DNA of 46,167 bases, from positions 1 through 46,167 of the forward strand of contig CAJUMB010000025.1 in the NCBI GenBank assembly GCA_910587105.1. The letters are read 5' to 3'. The notes beneath the pieces were generated by a model that had not been told where the DNA came from, did no database searches, and was given only the letters and a program-made list of their open reading frames with translations. Numbering within the stretch: the first letter of the stretch is position 1; every line of letters begins with the position of its first letter. Below are positions 1 to 8,401 of this stretch, piece after piece. A program made the position numbers and the translations under genes. Origin of the DNA: an uncultured Lachnospiraceae bacterium. Lineage in GTDB: Bacteria > Bacillota > Clostridia > Lachnospirales > Lachnospiraceae.

Positions 1-172
1 AGAACCAGTAATACCATCCAGGAAAGGCGCGGAGTTCGAACGCCGCTGTGACTGGCGGCGGTACAAGGAACGTCCCCTGGTTGAAAAGCTGTTCTTAAAA
101 CTGAAAGCATTCCGAAGGGCCGCAGGTCCCTGTTTTGTATGCTTTTTTATACCGTATATACATAATGAATAA
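1..172 (+). pseudogene. IS5-like transposase, C-terminal remnant
   Basis: An open frame entering from the left edge (codons from base 2, stop 170-172) encodes a peptide with the pattern IPSRKGAEFE, then YKERPLVEKLFLKLKAFRR. In IS5-family DDE transposases the C-terminus reads roughly YKxRHLVENxFxxIKxFRRIATRYDK; the E of the VE(N) motif is the last catalytic acid. Here the expected RHLVEN is RPLVEK and the usual ATRYDK tail is replaced by AAGPCFVC, so the copy looks degraded. Only the last ~56 residues lie in the window; the rest would be upstream. A candidate right terminus follows about 60 bp downstream. The family assignment is from memory of the motif. Confidence 0.6.
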
Positions 173-218
173 TTGTTTTCATTGACATTGCATTTACTTT
201 TATGCAAAATTTCCATAA

Positions 219-244
219 AAAATAATTTTCAAACACGCTCTAGT
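219..244. repeat. Candidate right terminus of IS5-like element with CTAG target
   Basis: About 60 bp after the transposase stop the plus strand reads caaacacgctctag (231-244). Read inward from the minus strand this is CTAG followed by AGCGTGTTTGAAAATTATT, which has the form of an IS terminal inverted repeat next to a YTAR-type target, the target class used by several IS5-group elements. The AGCGTGTTTG core occurs once more, in both arms of the palindrome at 15901-15942. The left end is outside the window, so the terminus cannot be confirmed. Confidence 0.35.
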
Positions 245-269
245 TTCCTTCACTTGGCAATAATTATCC

Positions 270-356
270 TTAATTTATTTGCTCATTTCTTCTTTTTAAA
301 TTATATGATTTTCCCGCCCCATTTACTCCAGCAATCAGAGTATAGATTTTTTGCAT
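270..356 (-). pseudogene. Zeta-toxin-like protein, N-terminal remnant
   Basis: On the minus strand, ATG at 356-354 opens a 28-codon frame whose peptide begins MQKIYTLIAGVNGAGKS. This is the N-terminus of zeta-toxin-like P-loop kinases (Walker A GVNGAGKS), which phosphorylate UDP-N-acetylglucosamine. After the Walker A serine the frame reads into AT-rich sequence and stops at 270, so no catalytic domain remains. The antitoxin-like remnant lies immediately upstream in the transcriptional sense and overlaps the start codon. A gene reduced to its first 17 conserved residues is certainly inactive. Confidence 0.6.
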
Positions 357-580
357 TGATATATTCCTTCGGCAACCACTTCTTTCTGCCTTTTTTGGAA
401 GAAAAATTCATGTGCCATTTTATAAAACTCATATTCATCTTTATCCACAATTTCTGCACCTGCTTCTATAATTCCGATAGTAGGTGAAATACTTCCTTAC
501 AGATTTCATAAGCTCTATGGATTTCATCTAATTTCTTCGTCGGTTCTATTTTTCTGCTCCCTGTTATTGGAATGAGATTT
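335..580 (-). pseudogene. Putative antitoxin of the zeta remnant, frameshifted
   Basis: Two minus-strand frames give coherent, protein-like peptides that seem to be one small protein split by a frameshift near 483-490. The first part contains ANLIPITGSRKIEPTKKLDE followed by IHRAYEICKEVF; the second contains TIGIIEAGAEIVDKDEYEFY and ends at a TGA (337-335) overlapping the zeta start. Short antitoxin genes directly upstream of and overlapping zeta genes are common in Lachnospiraceae. The call rests on this position and on the acidic, helical composition; I do not recognise a named family. The start is unclear. Confidence 0.4.
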
Positions 581-608
581 GCTTTTTCCTGTCTTTTTAT
601 GGTTCACA

Positions 609-1097
609 TCACCGATCCCGTTCCTTCGATTCATACGCCTGGGGACTCACCTCCACATCAGGGCCGTGAACAACTTCTTCCAATCGACTGCATCCGCCAA
701 AAGCCCATGCGTGAATTTTTTTCAGCCCTGGACCGCACACCACCTTTTTCAGCTGATGGCAGTCCTTGAAAGCAAATGGAGGAATGCTCGTAAGCTTGTC
801 CGGCAGTGTGATTTCTTCTATACCGCTGCGTGTAAATGTGTGTCCCCACAAATTTTCAAGTTGTGCCGGAAGTGTTATATGACGGAGATTTACGCATCCG
901 TCAAACACAAATTCGCCCATATCGGTAACGGTATCTGGTATGCGGACGGAAGTAATCTCTGAATGTCCTTTGAATAAATCGTCGTAAAGGATAGTAATGT
1001 TTTGATTGTCAGGTATGACGACAGTTTCATCGTCTCCCTGATACGTCATCACGCAATAAGTTCCGTCTTCAATCAGTTTATATGTAAAATTCTGCAT
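609..1097 (-). CDS. BspA-type leucine-rich repeat protein
   Basis: 162 aa with repeated LRR_5-type units: SVRIPDTVTDMGEFVFDGCV, then LRHITLPAQLENL, EEITLPDKLTSIPPFAFKDC, then KKVVCGPGLKKIHAWAFGGC. Each unit has the consensus IxIPxxvtxIgxxAFxxCxxLxxVxlP seen in Treponema/Bacteroides BspA-like proteins. There is no signal peptide, so the protein is probably cytoplasmic or incomplete. It is short for the family and ends abruptly after the fourth unit (YESKERDR), so the C-terminus may have been lost. A GGGGAAAA ribosome site lies 8 bases before the ATG. It sits downstream of, and on the same strand as, the secreted transglutaminase-like gene. Function beyond protein binding cannot be inferred. 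Confidence 0.7.
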   Translation of the reverse strand: MQNFTYKLIEDGTYCVMTYQGDDETVVIPDNQNITILYDDLFKGHSEITSVRIPDTVTDMGEFVFDGCVNLRHITLPAQLENLWGHTFTRSGIEEITLPDKLTSIPPFAFKDCHQLKKVVCGPGLKKIHAWAFGGCSRLEEVVHGPDVEVSPQAYESKERDR

Positions 1098-1165
1098 GTT
1101 TCATTTTCCCCAATCGTGTATTGATATTTCTGTGTGAACATAAGGAGCTGTGTGTTTTCCGTTTA

Positions 1166-1909
1166 TCATTTTTCAGCAAAATGTCTGCCGTATCCAACCA
1201 TTCCAACCTGGCCGTCGGCATATCCGTTTTTGCCATCCATTTTGAGCTTGCACCATTGGTGTGTATAGTTGTTTGGGTTTGCATGGGTCCATTGATACCC
1301 TAGATGCTCCAGAACCATTCCCAGTGCACGGGTAGAACCTGCGCAGGAATATTCTTTGGCAATGAAGACGCCATAGGCTTCGCTGTAGTCGGGGCCGCTC
1401 ATGGTATATCTGCATCTTTGTGAGAACACAGACACATAAAATGCCGCCTGTCCTACCCGGTTGATATCTTTGCCTTTCTTTGGTATACATTTGGCAATGG
1501 CTTTGGCAACTCGATGTGCGTCATTCAGTTTATTTCCCGTTTTTTGATCCGGTATTTTGTAACATACACCGTTGTATGCAATGAGATATTTTTTGTATAC
1601 AGCAGTTACTGCCATACAGCCGGTGTTTCTATCGAAATAGTATTTTTTCTTATTGACTGTTTTCAGCCCTGTCTGCATGACACCTTTCTTATTAAAATAA
1701 TACTTGTTGTTCCCAATCTTTTTTAACCCGGTTACTTTTACACCTTTTCTGTAATAATATTTTTTGCCTTTGATCGTCTGCCAGCCTGCCAATTTCTTTT
1801 TTTGAGATGAAGCATGATTTGTGTCTGAGGCAGCTGCGGATATTGATGACAGGCTCAACAGCAGTGAGGTACACAATATGCAGATCAGCATTTTTTTCAT
1901 GAATTTCAT
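1166..1909 (-). CDS. Secreted cell-wall-binding protein with transglutaminase-like domain
   Basis: Start chosen at the ATG at 1909, preceded by AGAGG 8 bases upstream; an in-frame ATG at 1951 lacks such a site. 247 aa. Residues 1-27 are a typical signal peptide (MKKMLIC core, hydrophobic stretch, cleavage near SAAAS). Residues ~38-100 hold three glucan/choline-binding-like repeats (GWQTIKGKKYYY, GLKKIGNNKYYFNKKG, GLKTVNKKKYYFD). Residues ~125-247 look like a transglutaminase-like domain with Cys in YSCAGSTRAL, His in YTHQWCKL and Asp/Gly in YADGQVG as a plausible Cys-His-Asp triad. The protein is likely exported and attached to wall polymers; it could crosslink or cleave peptides. Substrate unknown. 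Confidence 0.72.
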   Translation of the reverse strand: MKFMKKMLICILCTSLLLSLSSISAAASDTNHASSQKKKLAGWQTIKGKKYYYRKGVKVTGLKKIGNNKYYFNKKGVMQTGLKTVNKKKYYFDRNTGCMAVTAVYKKYLIAYNGVCYKIPDQKTGNKLNDAHRVAKAIAKCIPKKGKDINRVGQAAFYVSVFSQRCRYTMSGPDYSEAYGVFIAKEYSCAGSTRALGMVLEHLGYQWTHANPNNYTHQWCKLKMDGKNGYADGQVGMVGYGRHFAEK

Positions 1910-2142
1910 TGGATTTTCCTCTTTCCCTTTGCATTGCATGTGGTGAATCACCGCTGACGAGATAACATCGCCCGAACATTTTTCTATAAATATTCCTGGG
2001 AGTTGAATAAATTTGTCTCAATACGGTGCTTTTTATGATTTGTATTCTTTCTTCAGTTATATTTTACACCAGCAGTGCGGGGAAAACAAGCGGAGAATTC
2101 TATTTTGAAATAAAATGATTACGGTCAGGTTCCGGAATCCGA

Positions 2143-2171
2143 TTGATATGGCGGTCTTTTTCTGCTATGAT
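2143..2171 (+). promoter_or_regulatory. Sigma-A promoter of the GNAT gene
   Basis: TTGATA (2143-2148), a 17-bp spacer and TATGAT (2166-2171) with an extended TGC before the -10. It lies about 47 bp upstream of the acetyltransferase start. Confidence 0.55.
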
Positions 2172-2217
2172 GAATGATAAACAGTACTGGAAGCGGGAGT
2201 TGGAAAGGGGAGACAAC

Positions 2218-2694
2218 ATGAAAGAAAACGTGGAATACAGACCGTTAACCTCACAATATGATTCTGCATTGGCAAAATTGATCCGCATTAATCTGGAAGC
2301 CTATCACCTGGATATTCCGGGGACAGTGTATTTTGATGAGAGTCTGGACCATTTGAGCCGGTTCTATTCATTTGATGGCCGCGCCTACTATGTACTTTTG
2401 CAAAACGGTGTGTTCATTGGCGGTGTTGGTTTTTCTGAATTTGACGGTGACTGCTGTGAACTTCAAAAGCTTTATCTGGCGGATGCTGCCAGAGGGCAGG
2501 GGCTTGGCTGCCAAATGATTGCGTACATTGAGAATCGTGCCAGAGAAATGGGGTATAAGCGTATGTATCTGGAAACCCACAGCAGCCTGCAGGCAGCGGT
2601 CCATATTTATGAGAAAACAGGATATGTGGAAATACCACGGCCCGAAAATGTTGTCCACAGTACAATGAATAAGTTTTACCTGAAGGAGCTGTAA
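2218..2694 (+). CDS. GNAT family N-acetyltransferase
   Basis: 158 aa from the ATG at 2218, which follows GGAAAGGGGAG; a longer in-frame start at 2143 overlaps the promoter and is rejected. The fold is a single GNAT domain: central strand GVFIGGVGFSEF, motif A LQKLYLADAARGQGLGCQMI with the acetyl-CoA loop RGQGLG, and motif B ETHSSLQAAVHIYEKTGYVE. The YEKTGYVE motif is typical of the small-molecule or ribosomal acetyltransferases. The substrate is unknown. The gene is monocistronic, with its own promoter, and precedes the Fic remnant. Confidence 0.8.
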   Translation: MKENVEYRPLTSQYDSALAKLIRINLEAYHLDIPGTVYFDESLDHLSRFYSFDGRAYYVLLQNGVFIGGVGFSEFDGDCCELQKLYLADAARGQGLGCQMIAYIENRAREMGYKRMYLETHSSLQAAVHIYEKTGYVEIPRPENVVHSTMNKFYLKEL

Positions 2695-2710
2695 GAGTCC
2701 GGGCGCGCGG

Positions 2711-3077
2711 GTGGCGCAAATGAGGCACCTATCGGAGGTATTGCAGAGCATTGCTTTTGCCTGCCATTCTGGAAAGATAGAAAACGACAAAATCACATAC
2801 CAGGACACAAGAGAGATCTTCGAGCATGATGGAGTGGTTTCTTATACAAGTGATCTGTGTACTTTGTTTGCAATCAGAAATGGGAGAGAAGCATTTCCTG
2901 GCGGCGCATAACCATCCGCCTGTTACCATTCACCAGGAGGATAAGAAGGATTATTATCAGGCTCTGGAACCCATGATGACTTTTTTAAGGAACCAGACAG
3001 TAAAAATATGGGAAAAACAGATTCGCAAAAAGTTTGGGAATGTGAAAGGAATGTGCAAAATATGGGAATGTACTTAA
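2711..3077 (+). pseudogene. Fic-family protein remnant, core deleted
   Basis: Two overlapping frames together resemble the two ends of one Fic protein. The first (2711-2900) contains GKIENDKITYQDTREIFEHD and SYTSDLCTLFAIRNGREAF, as in clostridial Fic N-terminal regions. The second (from ~2890) contains HNHPPVTIHQEDKKDYYQAL followed by EPMMTFLRNQTVKIWEKQI, as in Fic C-termini. The central catalytic motif HPFxxGNGRxxR, which transfers AMP in Fic proteins, is absent, and the frame changes near 2895-2910. This implies an internal deletion. The end runs into the leader of the following AAA gene. Assignment is from remembered family patterns. Confidence 0.45.
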
Positions 3078-4645
3078 ATCCTGGAAACAGCGGCTTTGCA
3101 GGAATCAGAAATGATGTGTACGTGGATAAGAGCGGTCTGATCTGTCTGATTAATGAGACAATAGAAACCCCCAGAAGGCTGACCTGCGTCAGCAGACCAC
3201 GGCGTTTTGGGAAGTCATTTGCAGCGAAAATGCTCTGTGCATATTATGACAGATCGTGTGACTCGTCCCCGTTGTTTAACGACCTTTCGATTGCTTTGGA
3301 TGAGAAAAGTTATAGAAAGCACCTGAATCAATATGACGTAATTTATCTGGATATGACCAATATAATAGGAAAGACCAGTCCCCAGAATGTTTTGGCGTTT
3401 ATTCAGGAAAGTGTTACACAGGAACTACTGAGTGCCTATCCAAAATTGAAAGCGGGGAATGCGTTTGATGAGACCCTGATTCATGCGGCAGAGCTGACAG
3501 GCAGAAAATTTATTATGATTGTGGACGAGTGGGACGCGCCTATCAGGGAACTGTCAAAAATCCAGAAAGCGTATCTTCAATTTTTGCGGACATTGTTTAA
3601 GGGGAGCGGTACCACGGACAGGATTTTTGCGGCTGCTTATATGACGGGGATTCTTCCAATCAGGAAAGACGGTTCCCAGTCGGCGATTTCCGATTTTGAG
3701 GAATTTTCCATGATTAAGCCAAGAAAGTTTGGCAGTTATGTGGGATTTACAAAGAGAGAAGTGGAGAAACTCTGTCAGGACTATCACAGGGATTTCGAAG
3801 GGATGAAGCAGTGGTATGATGGTTATACGTTTCCGGATGTGGGTTCTGTATATAATCCTAATTCCGTGATGAAGGCTGTCCGCAACAATGATTTTGACTC
3901 TTATTGGACACAGACTTCCACTGCGGAGAGTCTGCTGGGGTACATCAGCCTGGATTATGATGGAGTGTCAAAAGTGACAGCTGAGCTGGCTGGAGGAGGA
4001 GAAGTTAAAGTAGACACAAAAGGATTTGCAAACGACCCGGCGGTTTTCAGAAATCGGGATGACGTGCTGACTCTCTTGATTCATCTTGGGTATCTGGCCT
4101 ATGATGAGATTTCGGAAAAAGCGCGTATTCCCAATGAGGAGATACGGATGGAATTTTCCAAGATGATCCGTGAAGTAAAGCGTGAGGAGACGGTGAAACG
4201 GGTCATGGAAAGCGACCGGCTTATATACGATACCATTCATGGGAACGCAGAGGCTGTGGCGGCTCAGATTGAAAAGATTCATGAGGAAGAATCACCGCTT
4301 TTTTACAATAATGAACAGGCTCTGCGCAGTGTGGTGAAACGTGCATATTTCAGCAGCTGTGATGAGTATGTGATGTTTGAAGAGCTGCCAGCAGGAGCCG
4401 GATATGCGGATCTTGTATATATTCCGAAAAGGAATGCCATACTGCCGGCACTGGTGATTGAGTTAAAATGGAATAAAACCGCAAAAGGAGCCATTGAGCA
4501 GATTCAGAAGAGGCGTTATCCAGATGCGCTGAAAGATTTTGGCGGAGATATTCTGTTGGTGGGTATTAGTTATGACAGGCAGGCGCCGCCGGGGAAACGG
4601 AAACATGCTTGTACCATAGAGAGATACCCGGGAGCAAATGAGTGA
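3062..4645 (+). CDS. AAA-ATPase-like / PD-(D/E)XK nuclease-like protein, copy 1
   Basis: 527 aa from ATG 3062; the paralogue downstream begins at the same alignment position, which supports this start over the in-frame ATG at 3008. The N-terminal domain matches the AAA-ATPase_like family: YVDKSGLICLINE, Walker A RPRRFGKS at residues 45-52, and Walker B IMIVDEWDAPI. The C-terminal part carries a PD-(D/E)XK-type core, with Asp in GYADLVYIP and the ELKW of LVIELKW, as in DUF1703/PDDEXK_9 domains. This two-domain family is greatly expanded in gut Bacteroidota and Clostridia; its function is not established, with defence or nucleic-acid processing suggested. It forms a tandem pair with the next gene (17-bp gap). 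Confidence 0.8.
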   Translation: MGMYLNPGNSGFAGIRNDVYVDKSGLICLINETIETPRRLTCVSRPRRFGKSFAAKMLCAYYDRSCDSSPLFNDLSIALDEKSYRKHLNQYDVIYLDMTNIIGKTSPQNVLAFIQESVTQELLSAYPKLKAGNAFDETLIHAAELTGRKFIMIVDEWDAPIRELSKIQKAYLQFLRTLFKGSGTTDRIFAAAYMTGILPIRKDGSQSAISDFEEFSMIKPRKFGSYVGFTKREVEKLCQDYHRDFEGMKQWYDGYTFPDVGSVYNPNSVMKAVRNNDFDSYWTQTSTAESLLGYISLDYDGVSKVTAELAGGGEVKVDTKGFANDPAVFRNRDDVLTLLIHLGYLAYDEISEKARIPNEEIRMEFSKMIREVKREETVKRVMESDRLIYDTIHGNAEAVAAQIEKIHEEESPLFYNNEQALRSVVKRAYFSSCDEYVMFEELPAGAGYADLVYIPKRNAILPALVIELKWNKTAKGAIEQIQKRRYPDALKDFGGDILLVGISYDRQAPPGKRKHACTIERYPGANE

Positions 4646-4662
4646 AGCAGGGAGGATGAAAT

Positions 4663-6300
4663 GTGGGAAGATTTGTAAATCCTGATAATAAAGGCTTCCA
4701 GGCGGCGGTGAATTCGGAGATTTATGTTGACAAGACTGGATTGCTGTCTTATACCAACAAAGTGATGGATACGAATAATTGTTTCATCTGCAACAGCCGT
4801 CCCCGCAGGTTCGGCAAATCCATTACTGCTCATATGCTGGCCGCTTATTACAGCAGAGGCTGTGATTCGGAAAGATTATTTAAAAACAGGGCCATTGGCA
4901 GGGAGGAGTCTTTCAGAAAATATCTAAATCAGTGTGATGTGATTTATTTCGATGTGCAATGGTGCTGCACGGCGGCAGGTTCGGCAGAAGATACGGTTTC
5001 CTATATTGCGGAGCAAATCACAGGCGAGCTGAAAGACAGCTATGGGAAAATGCCGGAGGCAGAAGGGAAGACGCTTCCGGAGCTGCTGTCCCGGATAAAT
5101 GCGCGGACAGGCAGGAAATTTGTGATTATTATTGACGAATGGGATGCATTAATCCGTGACGAGGTGGAAAACACAGAGATTCAGGAAGAATATATTAATT
5201 TTCTGCGGGGGCTCTTTAAAAGGAGCGGCCCTGTGGAGTTTCTTCATCTTGCCTACATCACAGGAATTCTGCCTGTTAAGAAGCTGAAGACACAGTCTGC
5301 GTTGAACAATTTCGAAGAATTTACAATGCTTGGCGCAGGTCCGTTGACCCCCTATATAGGTTTTACGGAAGATGAGGTGCTGAAGCTGTGCCGGGAATAT
5401 GGCATGGAGTACGGGGAAGTAAAACGGTGGTATGACGGATATATACTTGACTGGGTGCCCAAAGCAGGGAAAAAAACAGGGACGAAAGCGGTTCTTGAAA
5501 GGCTTCATGTGTATAATCCTTTTGCGGCAGCAGGTGTCATGAGGAGAGGAATCTTTGAGAGGTACTGGTCGAGGACTGGTACTTATGATTCGATTGTTCC
5601 ATTGATTGGCAGAAATTTTGACGGGCTGAGGGCAGACATTATTAAAATGATTTCAGGGGCATCTGTGCCGGTCAATATTGGCACATTTCAAAATGATATG
5701 GTATCTTTTGCTAATAAGGACGATGTATTGACGGTGCTGATCCATCTGGGGTATCTGGCCTATGACAGAGCATGTCAGAGGGCTTTTATTCCCAATGAAG
5801 AAATCCGCACAGAGTTTCTCAATGCGGTAAAGAAAAATACATGGGATGAGCTTCAGGAACTTCAGCAGGAATCTGAAAAACTGCTGCATGCGGCTCTGGA
5901 GCTGGAGGGAAAGGCTGTGGCACAGGGGATAGAAAAGATTCATGACAGATTTATCCCGGTGATACAGTATAACAATGAAAATTCCCTGAGCAGTGTACTG
6001 ACCCTTGCCTTTTTGAGCGCGATGCAGTATTATATGAAGCCCATCAGGGAATTTCCAACAGGAAAAGGATTTGCGGATTTTGTATATCTTCCAAAGCCCG
6101 AGTATCTGGGCGGGATGCCGGCACTGCTGGTGGAACTGAAATGGGATAAGGATGCGGGTACTGCCATTGCCCAGATAAAAAATAGACATTATGTGGATAC
6201 CTTGAAAGATTATACAGGTGACATTCTCCTTGTGGGAATCAGTTATAGGAAAAAGACAAAAAGGCACCATTGTGTCATTGAAAGGGTCAAATATGTCTGA
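4663..6300 (+). CDS. AAA-ATPase-like / PD-(D/E)XK nuclease-like protein, copy 2
   Basis: 545 aa starting at GTG 4663, preceded by GGAGG at 4651-4655 (7-base spacing); the overlapping ATG at 4661 reads only five codons before a stop. Same architecture as the upstream gene: RFVNPDNKGFQAAVNSEIYV N-terminus, Walker A RPRRFGKS at residues 46-53, Walker B VIIIDEWDALI, and a C-terminal nuclease-like core with GFADFVYLP and LLVELKW. The two proteins are clearly paralogous but divergent (for example an insertion around LDWVPKAGKKTG here), so the duplication is old or they were acquired together. Probably co-transcribed with copy 1. Substrate unknown. Confidence 0.8.
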   Translation: MGRFVNPDNKGFQAAVNSEIYVDKTGLLSYTNKVMDTNNCFICNSRPRRFGKSITAHMLAAYYSRGCDSERLFKNRAIGREESFRKYLNQCDVIYFDVQWCCTAAGSAEDTVSYIAEQITGELKDSYGKMPEAEGKTLPELLSRINARTGRKFVIIIDEWDALIRDEVENTEIQEEYINFLRGLFKRSGPVEFLHLAYITGILPVKKLKTQSALNNFEEFTMLGAGPLTPYIGFTEDEVLKLCREYGMEYGEVKRWYDGYILDWVPKAGKKTGTKAVLERLHVYNPFAAAGVMRRGIFERYWSRTGTYDSIVPLIGRNFDGLRADIIKMISGASVPVNIGTFQNDMVSFANKDDVLTVLIHLGYLAYDRACQRAFIPNEEIRTEFLNAVKKNTWDELQELQQESEKLLHAALELEGKAVAQGIEKIHDRFIPVIQYNNENSLSSVLTLAFLSAMQYYMKPIREFPTGKGFADFVYLPKPEYLGGMPALLVELKWDKDAGTAIAQIKNRHYVDTLKDYTGDILLVGISYRKKTKRHHCVIERVKYV

Positions 6301-6305
6301 CCCTC

Positions 6306-7498
6306 TCACAGTGAATACCCATATGATTTTCGATACCGAAAGAACATACTTCCAGACAAAACAAGTGCCATAAGCTCCGCCGCAGGGGTTGCCAGCCAGA
6401 TTCCGTTCACCCCCAGAAGAAGGGGCAGTGTGATCATGGCAATGAGCATAAATACAAATGATCTGGAAAATGCCAGAACTGCCGAGACGATTCCATTTGA
6501 TAATGCCGTAAACATTCCGCTGGCAAAAATGTTGAAGCCGATGAACAACAGGGCAATTGTACAGATTCTGTTGCCTGTGACAGCCAGGTGATGTACCGGG
6601 TCGGCGGCAGGGGCAAAGATGGACACGAATAACCAGTGTACAGGGAGCTGGCCGCCATCAGCACATACATGATAATGGTCACAGCAGCCACGCCATCTTC
6701 CCCCACATAGTGAAGCATGGTCCAGTTGAACACCATGGTGATGATTCCTGTCACAAGGGCAGATGCCATCTCGGAACATCCATTTGCAGCCGCATTGGCC
6801 AGAACTTTGAGCCGGAATACCGGTTTTTTGAAATGGAGAAGATTCTTCTTCTGGCTGAAAAGGAATAATCCGGCCACAGCGGTCACAGAATATCCAAGGC
6901 CCGTGGCGGTTGCCGCACCGCTGATTCCCATGTGGAAGCAGGCGATAAAAAGGTAGTCCAACACTATATTTAATATACCGCCAGCTACGGAACAGATGAG
7001 GGACAGTGTGGACTTTCCGCTTGCGATCATGTAGAGTGTGAAATTATTCATGAGCAGTATGGGAACAGTGAACAGCAGATAGCGGCTCAAGTAGTCCACA
7101 CAGTATCCGGATACGGCGGCAGACAGATTCATGCCTGTGAAAATGGGGTTCATCACCAGATAACCCAGGCCGCACATAAGGAGTCCCGCCAGCACATTTA
7201 TCAGAATCAGGAAGGTGAAGTCTTCTTTCGCCTCCTCGGCTTTTCGCTCCCCCATTTTCTTCATGATCACTGCGCTGCCTCCTGTGGCCAGCATGGTGGA
7301 GATAGCAGTGACAAGCTGGATGACAGGTGCCGTCAGGTTGATGGCTGACAATGCCTGGGTGCCGATCAGACTTGAGACGAACAGGCCGTCCACCATGGTA
7401 TAAAAGGACATGAACATGGTCATGGCGATGGTGGGAAGTGCAAATTTCAGGATGTTTTTCAGAGTTACAGGTTTCTGGTATACGTTTTGAACGTCCAT
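6306..7498 (-). pseudogene. MATE family efflux protein, internal deletion and frameshift
   Basis: The minus-strand frame from ATG 7498 (GGAAAGGGGAG site) encodes a MATE N-terminal half: LKFALPTIAMTMFMSFYTMV, DGLFVSSLIGTQALSAINL, and so on, through LYTGYS near 6625. There the frame is lost. A second frame continues with VSIFAPAADPVHHLAVTGNR, then LLFIGFNIFASGMFTAL, and ends at the stop 6306-6308. In intact MATE proteins about 45 residues (GVxPxxSYxYGxGN and the next helix) separate these two blocks; total coding here is ~397 codons against the usual ~450. So an internal deletion of roughly 140 bp plus a frameshift has inactivated the pump. It is divergent from the MerR gene. Confidence 0.75.
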
Positions 7499-7537
7499 AA
7501 TTCTCCCCTTTCCGTTGTTTTATGGTTCCTGAATGAT

Positions 7538-7568
7538 ATGGTAAACCATACAGTAACAGTACAGTCAA
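7538..7568 (-). promoter_or_regulatory. MerR-type promoter of the MATE gene
   Basis: On the minus strand TTGACT (7568-7563) is separated by 19 bp from TACCAT (7543-7538). A 19-bp spacer is the hallmark of promoters activated by MerR proteins that bind and twist the spacer. The spacer contains repeated ACTGTTACTGTA-like sequence. The divergent MerR gene begins 15 bp beyond the -35. Confidence 0.4.
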
Positions 7569-7582
7569 GAGGAAATTTGAAA

Positions 7583-8401
7583 ATGAATGAAAAAGATAGA
7601 TTTCTCACTATCGGCCAGTTTGCGGCCATGCATGGGATTAATAAGAAAACATTGATGTGGTATGACGAAATCGGCTTGTTTCAGCCTGCTGCTGTCAATC
7701 CGGCAAATGGATACCGCTGTTACAGTTATCATCAAAGCCCGGTTTTGGAAACCATTCTTCTGCTGAGGGAACTGGACGTGTCTGTCAGTGAAATTCAGGA
7801 TTTTATGGGAGAGCGTTCCGCGGCTGGTTTCAAACGTCTGCTGGAGGAGAAGACCAAAGAGCTGGACCACAGTATTGTCCATCTGCAGGCAGTCAGAAAG
7901 ATGGTGTGCAATTACCGCCAGAATATGGAAACTCTGCTGACCATGGATTTGTCTGAAATCTGTGTTGTTGAAAAGGATGAAAGGTGTCTGATCACAGTTG
8001 AGATCGATTCGAATACTTCCTTTGAGGAGAAAGTGGAGATGATTACGGCGAAGACAGAAGAATACCAGCTGGGCCGCCTGCACGATGCCTCTTATGGCTC
8101 CATGATTGCTGTGGACAGTCTGAAAAATGGTGATTTTGACGATTATTCCAAGCTTTTTATAGAGATTCCCTTTCTTGGGCAGAGGGAGGGGCTGCATATC
8201 CAGCCCGGAGGTAAGTATTTAAGAGCATTTCACAGGGGAGACTGGGAGAAGCTCCCACAGTGTTACCAGAAAATATTTGATTATGCCGGGGAGCAGGGGC
8301 TGGTATTGTCTGGCTTTTCCTATGAAATGGGAATCAATGAGAATGTGATTGACCGGATGGATGACTATATTGTACAGATTGAAATTCCGCTGGAGGATTA
8401 G
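7583..8401 (+). CDS. MerR family transcriptional regulator with effector-binding domain
   Basis: 272 aa from ATG 7583 (AGAGG ten bases upstream); an upstream in-frame ATG at 7487 would overlap the divergent MATE start and promoter. Residues 5-75 are the winged HTH: FLTIGQFAAMHGINKKTLMW, YDEIGLFQP, NGYRCYSYHQ. A coiled-coil dimerisation helix follows (FKRLLEEKTKELDHSIVHLQ). Residues ~120-272 resemble the GyrI-like multidrug-binding domain of BmrR-type activators. It is divergent from the MATE gene and overlaps by junction with the alkyltransferase gene (TAG/ATG adjacent), so it likely controls both in response to a small molecule. Because the MATE gene is broken, one target is now non-functional. 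Confidence 0.8.
   Translation: MNEKDRFLTIGQFAAMHGINKKTLMWYDEIGLFQPAAVNPANGYRCYSYHQSPVLETILLLRELDVSVSEIQDFMGERSAAGFKRLLEEKTKELDHSIVHLQAVRKMVCNYRQNMETLLTMDLSEICVVEKDERCLITVEIDSNTSFEEKVEMITAKTEEYQLGRLHDASYGSMIAVDSLKNGDFDDYSKLFIEIPFLGQREGLHIQPGGKYLRAFHRGDWEKLPQCYQKIFDYAGEQGLVLSGFSYEMGINENVIDRMDDYIVQIEIPLED

Noticed and set aside
2887..3010. JAB/RadC metalloprotease motif (AAHNHPP)
   Set aside because: The AHNHP string resembles JAB, but the following sequence fits a Fic C-terminus and the JAB Ser/Asp motif is missing.
4661..4678. ATG at 4661 as start of the second AAA gene
   Set aside because: It reads Met-Trp-Glu-Asp-Leu and stops; the GTG at 4663 gives the conserved N-terminus.
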